Shown here piece by piece: positions 6,704 to 9,431 of a stretch of 9,431 nucleotides of DNA. The position numbers and the translations under genes are program-made. The notes beneath the pieces were generated by a model. The model did not search any database. It worked only from the letters and a program-made list of their open reading frames with translations, and was not told where the DNA came from. The stretch comes from Gemmatimonadota bacterium (GTDB lineage Bacteria; Gemmatimonadota; Gemmatimonadetes; Longimicrobiales; Gaopeijiaceae), in the NCBI GenBank assembly GCA_018678395.1, contig JAHHMJ010000279.1, positions 1 to 9,431 on the forward strand, given 5' to 3'. The stretch's first letter is position 1. Each line of letters opens with the position of its first letter.

Positions 6704-7159
6704 TCAGGAGAAGACGCGGATTTCCTCGATGCGCCACGCCTCGAGAGTCCGCTGCAGCGACACGAAGATAACGAAGGACCTCCGCTCCGGCGTGCCTCGC
6801 GCCGTCGGCTCCCAGCCGAACTCCAGAAGAGCCCGCACGGGCTCGCCCCCGAGGTTCTCGGACTGTCGTACCGAGACGGTCTCGGGGTCCCAATCCGCGA
6901 GAAAGCCGGCGAGCGCGGCCCGCGCCTGACGCCGGGACACGCCCGTGTGGGCCTCTCCGTCGAGGCTCAGGTCGAGCCCCTGGTCGGAGAGGTGCGGCGT
7001 GAGGGCTTCGGCGTCGCCGCGCGACCAGGCCCGCGCGATGCTCTCGGTCAGCGTGGACAGGTCCGTCTGGGCGTGGGCCGAACCCGCCGGCACCACCGAG
7101 GCGAGGATCAGCGCGGCGAGTGCCTGGATCCACCCCCGAAGTCGCGACCGGGCCGTCAC
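6704..7159 (-). CDS. Small secreted protein, DUF4783/NTF2-like, function unknown
   Basis: A 151-residue protein starting at GTG (7157-7159), whose last bases form a GTGA overlap with the pyrF stop. The N-terminus is a classical Sec signal peptide: MTARSRLR, a hydrophobic core, then AGSAHA with probable cleavage after residue 30. The mature part is about 120 residues, with an early helix (LTESIARAWSRGDAEALTPHL, about 37-57) and a QAR-AAL-FL segment (78-87). Beta strands follow, ending in FVIFVSL and WRIEEIRVF. This order resembles the NTF2-like fold of DUF4783 proteins, which are small exported proteins without known function. The assignment is from pattern memory and moderate. There are no catalytic residues to point to. 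Its place between pyrF and cysS looks like a conserved-operon passenger; nothing shows a role in pyrimidine or tRNA metabolism. Confidence 0.8.
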   Translation of the reverse strand: MTARSRLRGWIQALAALILASVVPAGSAHAQTDLSTLTESIARAWSRGDAEALTPHLSDQGLDLSLDGEAHTGVSRRQARAALAGFLADWDPETVSVRQSENLGGEPVRALLEFGWEPTARGTPERRSFVIFVSLQRTLEAWRIEEIRVFS

Positions 7160-7857
7160 ACGGCCCCCGCACCGACGGCCATGCGTCGCCGAACCTCGGC
7201 CAGAGCGGCGCGACGATCCGCCGCCGCCGTGATCGCGCGGCCCACCACCAGGAAATCGGCACCGTCACGGACCGCGGCGTCGGGGGTCGCCACCCGGGTC
7301 TGATCGTGGGCGTCTCCGCCCGGCAGGCGGATCCCCGGCGTGACCAGAATCGCCTCGGGACCCAGAGCCGCCCGGAGAGCCCGGACCTCGCGCGCGGACG
7401 AAACGAGACCGTGGATGCCCGCGGCTCGTGCGAACTCCGCGAGCCGGGTCACCTCGGCGTCGACGGAGGGAATCGGTCGCCCCCACACCGCGGCGAGGTC
7501 GCCCGAAGACGACGACGTGAGGACCGTCACCGCGAGCAGCCGCAGCGAATCCCCCGCAGCCGCAACCGCAGCCTCGAGCATCGCGGTGCCACCCACGGCA
7601 TGCACGGTGAGCAGATCAACCCCGAGGTCCGCCGCGGCCTCGACGGCCCGGGCCACCGTGTGCGGGATGTCCATCAGCTTGAGGTCGAGGAACACCCGCT
7701 TGCCACGATCCTGCAGTTCGCGAACGACGTCGGGGCCGGATCGACTGAAGAGCTCGAGGCCGACCTTGTAGAAGTCGACGGAGCCCCCGAAGTCGTCGAC
7801 GAGTTCGAGCGCTTCCCGCCGTCCCGGTCGATCGAGGGGGAGGATGAGTTCCGCCAT
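7156..7857 (-). CDS. pyrF: Orotidine 5'-phosphate decarboxylase
   Basis: Converts OMP to UMP, the last step of de novo pyrimidine synthesis, in the cytoplasm; 233 residues, close to the compact bacterial type. The TIM barrel opens with the first strand LILPLD (4-9). FYKVG carries the Lys (K31) expected to contact the substrate. The catalytic charged network is complete in FLDLKLMDIPHTV: D58, K60 and D63. Later blocks are LAVTVLTS (108-115), VTPGIR (172-177) and GADFLVVGRAIT (199-210), the phosphate-binding end. The ATG at 7855-7857 is chosen because it precedes the first barrel strand directly. The reading frame stays open far upstream across pyrD, but that part is Arg/Gly-rich shadow sequence. 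It follows pyrD by 14 bases without a clear Shine-Dalgarno sequence, and overlaps the next gene by GTGA. Confidence 0.96.
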   Translation of the reverse strand: MAELILPLDRPGRREALELVDDFGGSVDFYKVGLELFSRSGPDVVRELQDRGKRVFLDLKLMDIPHTVARAVEAAADLGVDLLTVHAVGGTAMLEAAVAAAGDSLRLLAVTVLTSSSSGDLAAVWGRPIPSVDAEVTRLAEFARAAGIHGLVSSAREVRALRAALGPEAILVTPGIRLPGGDAHDQTRVATPDAAVRDGADFLVVGRAITAAADRRAALAEVRRRMAVGAGAV

Positions 7858-7871
7858 GGCGTGGGTGTGGG

Positions 7872-8849
7872 TCAGGCCGATTCCTGCGTCGATGACACCG
7901 TGTCCAACCCCGCCGCGGCGGTCGAGGGTCCGCCGGGCACGCCGCCGGGACCGGCGCCCCACGGTGCCGGCAGGTCGGGACGTCGCATGAGCCGTTCCGC
8001 GACCCGCTCCGCGGCGCGCGGTGCCGCGAACGACGCGGTTCCCATCTGCACGAGCGAAGCGCCGGCCCGCAGGTACTCGAGAGCGTGTTCGGCCCGGAGA
8101 ATGCCGCCGACCCCGACGATCGGTACGTCGACCGCCCGGGCGACCGCGTAGACCGCCTGGACTCCGACCGGCCTCAGGGCGGGACCGCTCACCCCACCCT
8201 GGCCCGCCCCGATGCGCGCACTGCCGGCGTCCGGGTCGAGTACCCGGCCCGGAAGCGTATTGATCAGCGTGAGCCCATCCGCTCCGGCCGCGACCGCGGT
8301 CCGCGCGGTATCCGGCAGATCCGGGTCGTTGGGGGCGAGCTTCGCGAGCAACGGCCGCTCCGTCACCTCGCGGCAGCGGCGCACCACCTCGTCGAGCGCC
8401 TCGCGGTCGAGCGAGAACGCTCGGCCGCCGAGCCGCGAGTCGTTCGGGCAGGACAGATTCAATTCGAATCCCACGAAGCCTTCGGCACCGTCGATGCGCC
8501 GGACCAGCTCGACGTACTCGCCGACCGTGTGGCCGGCGACGCTGACCCAGACGCGGGCACGACGGACGTGCGCGGCGAGCCAGGGGAGCGGGCCCGTCAG
8601 CACGGCGTCGACGCCGGGGTTGGCGAGACCGATGGAGTTGATCATGCCGGCGCCGAACTCGGCGACCCGCGGCGCCGGGTTGCCGTGACGCGGCTCCAGC
8701 GTGACGGATTTGGTGACGAGCCCGCCGAGCGCGTCGAGGTCGATCACCTCGGAGACCTCGCGGCCGAAGCCACACGTTCCGGCCGCCAGCAGGACCGGAT
8801 TCCGGAACCGTACTCCGAAGAGCTCGGCGCCCGCGGCGGGTCGGCTCAC
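7872..8849 (-). CDS. pyrD: Dihydroorotate dehydrogenase, class 1B type (catalytic subunit)
   Basis: Oxidises dihydroorotate to orotate with FMN, the fourth step of UMP synthesis. The protein is 325 residues from the GTG at 8847-8849, chosen because homologues begin near NPVLLAAGTCGFG, because a G-run lies five bases upstream, and because it forms a GTGA overlap with the preceding gene. Landmarks are K47 in TKSVTLEPRHGNPAPR, MINSIGLANPG (69-79) and ELNLSCPN with catalytic C134. NTLPG (197-201), GGVSGP (218-223), VGVGGI (245-250) and VQMGTA (267-272) bind FMN. A class 2 membrane enzyme would have Ser as base and an N-terminal membrane helix; both are absent here. Class 1B enzymes normally work with the PyrK iron-sulfur flavoprotein, and no pyrK is in the window. 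The last ~33 residues (from about 293) are a Pro/Gly/Ala/Ser-rich tail beyond the barrel. Confidence 0.95.
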   Translation of the reverse strand: MSRPAAGAELFGVRFRNPVLLAAGTCGFGREVSEVIDLDALGGLVTKSVTLEPRHGNPAPRVAEFGAGMINSIGLANPGVDAVLTGPLPWLAAHVRRARVWVSVAGHTVGEYVELVRRIDGAEGFVGFELNLSCPNDSRLGGRAFSLDREALDEVVRRCREVTERPLLAKLAPNDPDLPDTARTAVAAGADGLTLINTLPGRVLDPDAGSARIGAGQGGVSGPALRPVGVQAVYAVARAVDVPIVGVGGILRAEHALEYLRAGASLVQMGTASFAAPRAAERVAERLMRRPDLPAPWGAGPGGVPGGPSTAAAGLDTVSSTQESA

Positions 8850-9431
8850 TCGAGCCCCCCCGACACCGCGCCCAAGGTGTCGACCCCCCGGAGAAAGAGG
8901 TCTCGTCGCTCGACTTCGACGTCCGCACGCACCCGCCAATCCCTGATCATCTGATCCAGCCTCAGCTCCAGGAGCCCGAGTACCCCGTCGGTCGGTCGAT
9001 CCGACCGGGCCTCCGCAACGTAGGGGTCGTTGTCGCGGCTCTCCAGCCCGGCCCGCAACGCCGAATCGCTTCGGGGGTCCGGGGTCGTGGCCAGCGCGGC
9101 CAGAACGGCCTTGCCCGCCCAGGGGCTGTCGGGCGCCTCGCTGGCGAACCGCAGGAAGAGGCCCCGGGCCAGACGGGGGGCAGCGAGGCGGTCCCGGGCC
9201 AGCTCGGCGGCCACGAACCAGGGAACCGGGTCGGCGGGCGTGCCCCAGCCCTCCAGGACCTCGACGCGGCGAATGTGCCCAGCCAGTTCGGCCACTGCCG
9301 GATCCCCGCCGGCGGGGAGCAGCAGCGAGCGAACGCGGTCGAGTTCCGCGACCTCCTCGAGGCGACGCAGACGGACGCGGGCGACCATCATCCGGGCCGC
9401 GACCGCACCCGGAGTCGCACCCTGGGCGGCC
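8846..9431 (-). CDS. C-terminal part of an unrecognised, mostly helical protein (runs off right edge)
   Basis: The last 194 residues of a gene that stays open to the right edge. A double ATG at 9386-9391 could be a start, but the frame continues upstream without a stop and with similar composition, so I treat it as 5'-truncated. It is rich in Ala, Arg, Leu and Glu/Asp with few aromatics. Helical pairs such as RLRRLEEVAELDRVRSLL, WFVAAELARDRLAAP and LARGLFLRFASEAPDSPWAGKA suggest TPR-like or other helical repeats. The FL-FASEAPDSPWAGKA stretch resembles TPR units of tetratricopeptide proteins that end in Pro-x-Ser-x-x-Ala. No enzyme motif is seen. It is translationally coupled to pyrD by a GTGA overlap (8846-8849), so it is probably the upstream partner in the pyrD-pyrF operon. 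Function is unknown; PyrK is unlikely because there is no FAD or Cys-cluster motif. Confidence 0.75.
   Translation of the reverse strand, partial: AAQGATPGAVAARMMVARVRLRRLEEVAELDRVRSLLLPAGGDPAVAELAGHIRRVEVLEGWGTPADPVPWFVAAELARDRLAAPRLARGLFLRFASEAPDSPWAGKAVLAALATTPDPRSDSALRAGLESRDNDPYVAEARSDRPTDGVLGLLELRLDQMIRDWRVRADVEVERRDLFLRGVDTLGAVSGGLE

Noticed and set aside
7156..8928. Possible 590-residue fusion of an unknown N-terminal domain to PyrF
   Set aside because: The upstream part overlaps pyrD in another frame and is Arg/Gly-rich. The ATG at 7857 sits exactly before the first PyrF barrel strand.

Overview
The window is GC-rich (about 70% by eye), densely coding DNA from a Gram-negative bacterium. 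The Gram-negative call rests on a three-part RND efflux system with an outer-membrane component. Very high GC, GTG starts, a DUF4783-like secreted protein and a class 1B-type dihydroorotate dehydrogenase would fit Gemmatimonadota or a nearby phylum, but that placement is inference. No RNA gene, mobile element, CRISPR array or phage gene is visible, and the region looks like ordinary chromosome.

Layout, left to right. Positions 1-2936 hold a minus-strand efflux operon read right to left: outer-membrane factor (1395-2936), periplasmic adaptor (199-1398) and the first 65 codons of an AcrB-type RND permease (1-197, running off the left edge). The genes touch: the first two overlap by ATGA, and one base separates the adaptor stop from the permease GTG. 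A 211-base spacer (2937-3147) with two possible hairpins separates this operon from a minus-strand gene (3148-3864). That gene encodes a membrane-anchored protein with two tandem copies of a domain resembling NrfJ-related proteins. A 98-base divergent spacer follows, then a plus-strand MATE-family efflux pump (3963-5279).

The MATE gene converges on, and overlaps by 28 bases, the last gene of a second minus-strand operon. In transcription order that operon is: a 5'-truncated helical protein of unknown function (8846-9431), pyrD (7872-8849), pyrF (7156-7857), a small secreted DUF4783/NTF2-like protein (6704-7159) and cysS (5252-6685). Two junctions are GTGA start/stop overlaps and the other two gaps are 14 and 18 bases, so the five genes are very probably cotranscribed.

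Functionally, the left half is membrane transport (RND pump plus MATE exporter) around an uncharacterised duplicated-domain protein. The right half is housekeeping: two late steps of UMP synthesis linked to cysteinyl-tRNA charging, with two uncharacterised partners. I see no convincing new defence or mobile system. The most distinctive items are the duplicated NrfJ-like protein and the unknown genes embedded in the pyrD-pyrF-cysS operon.
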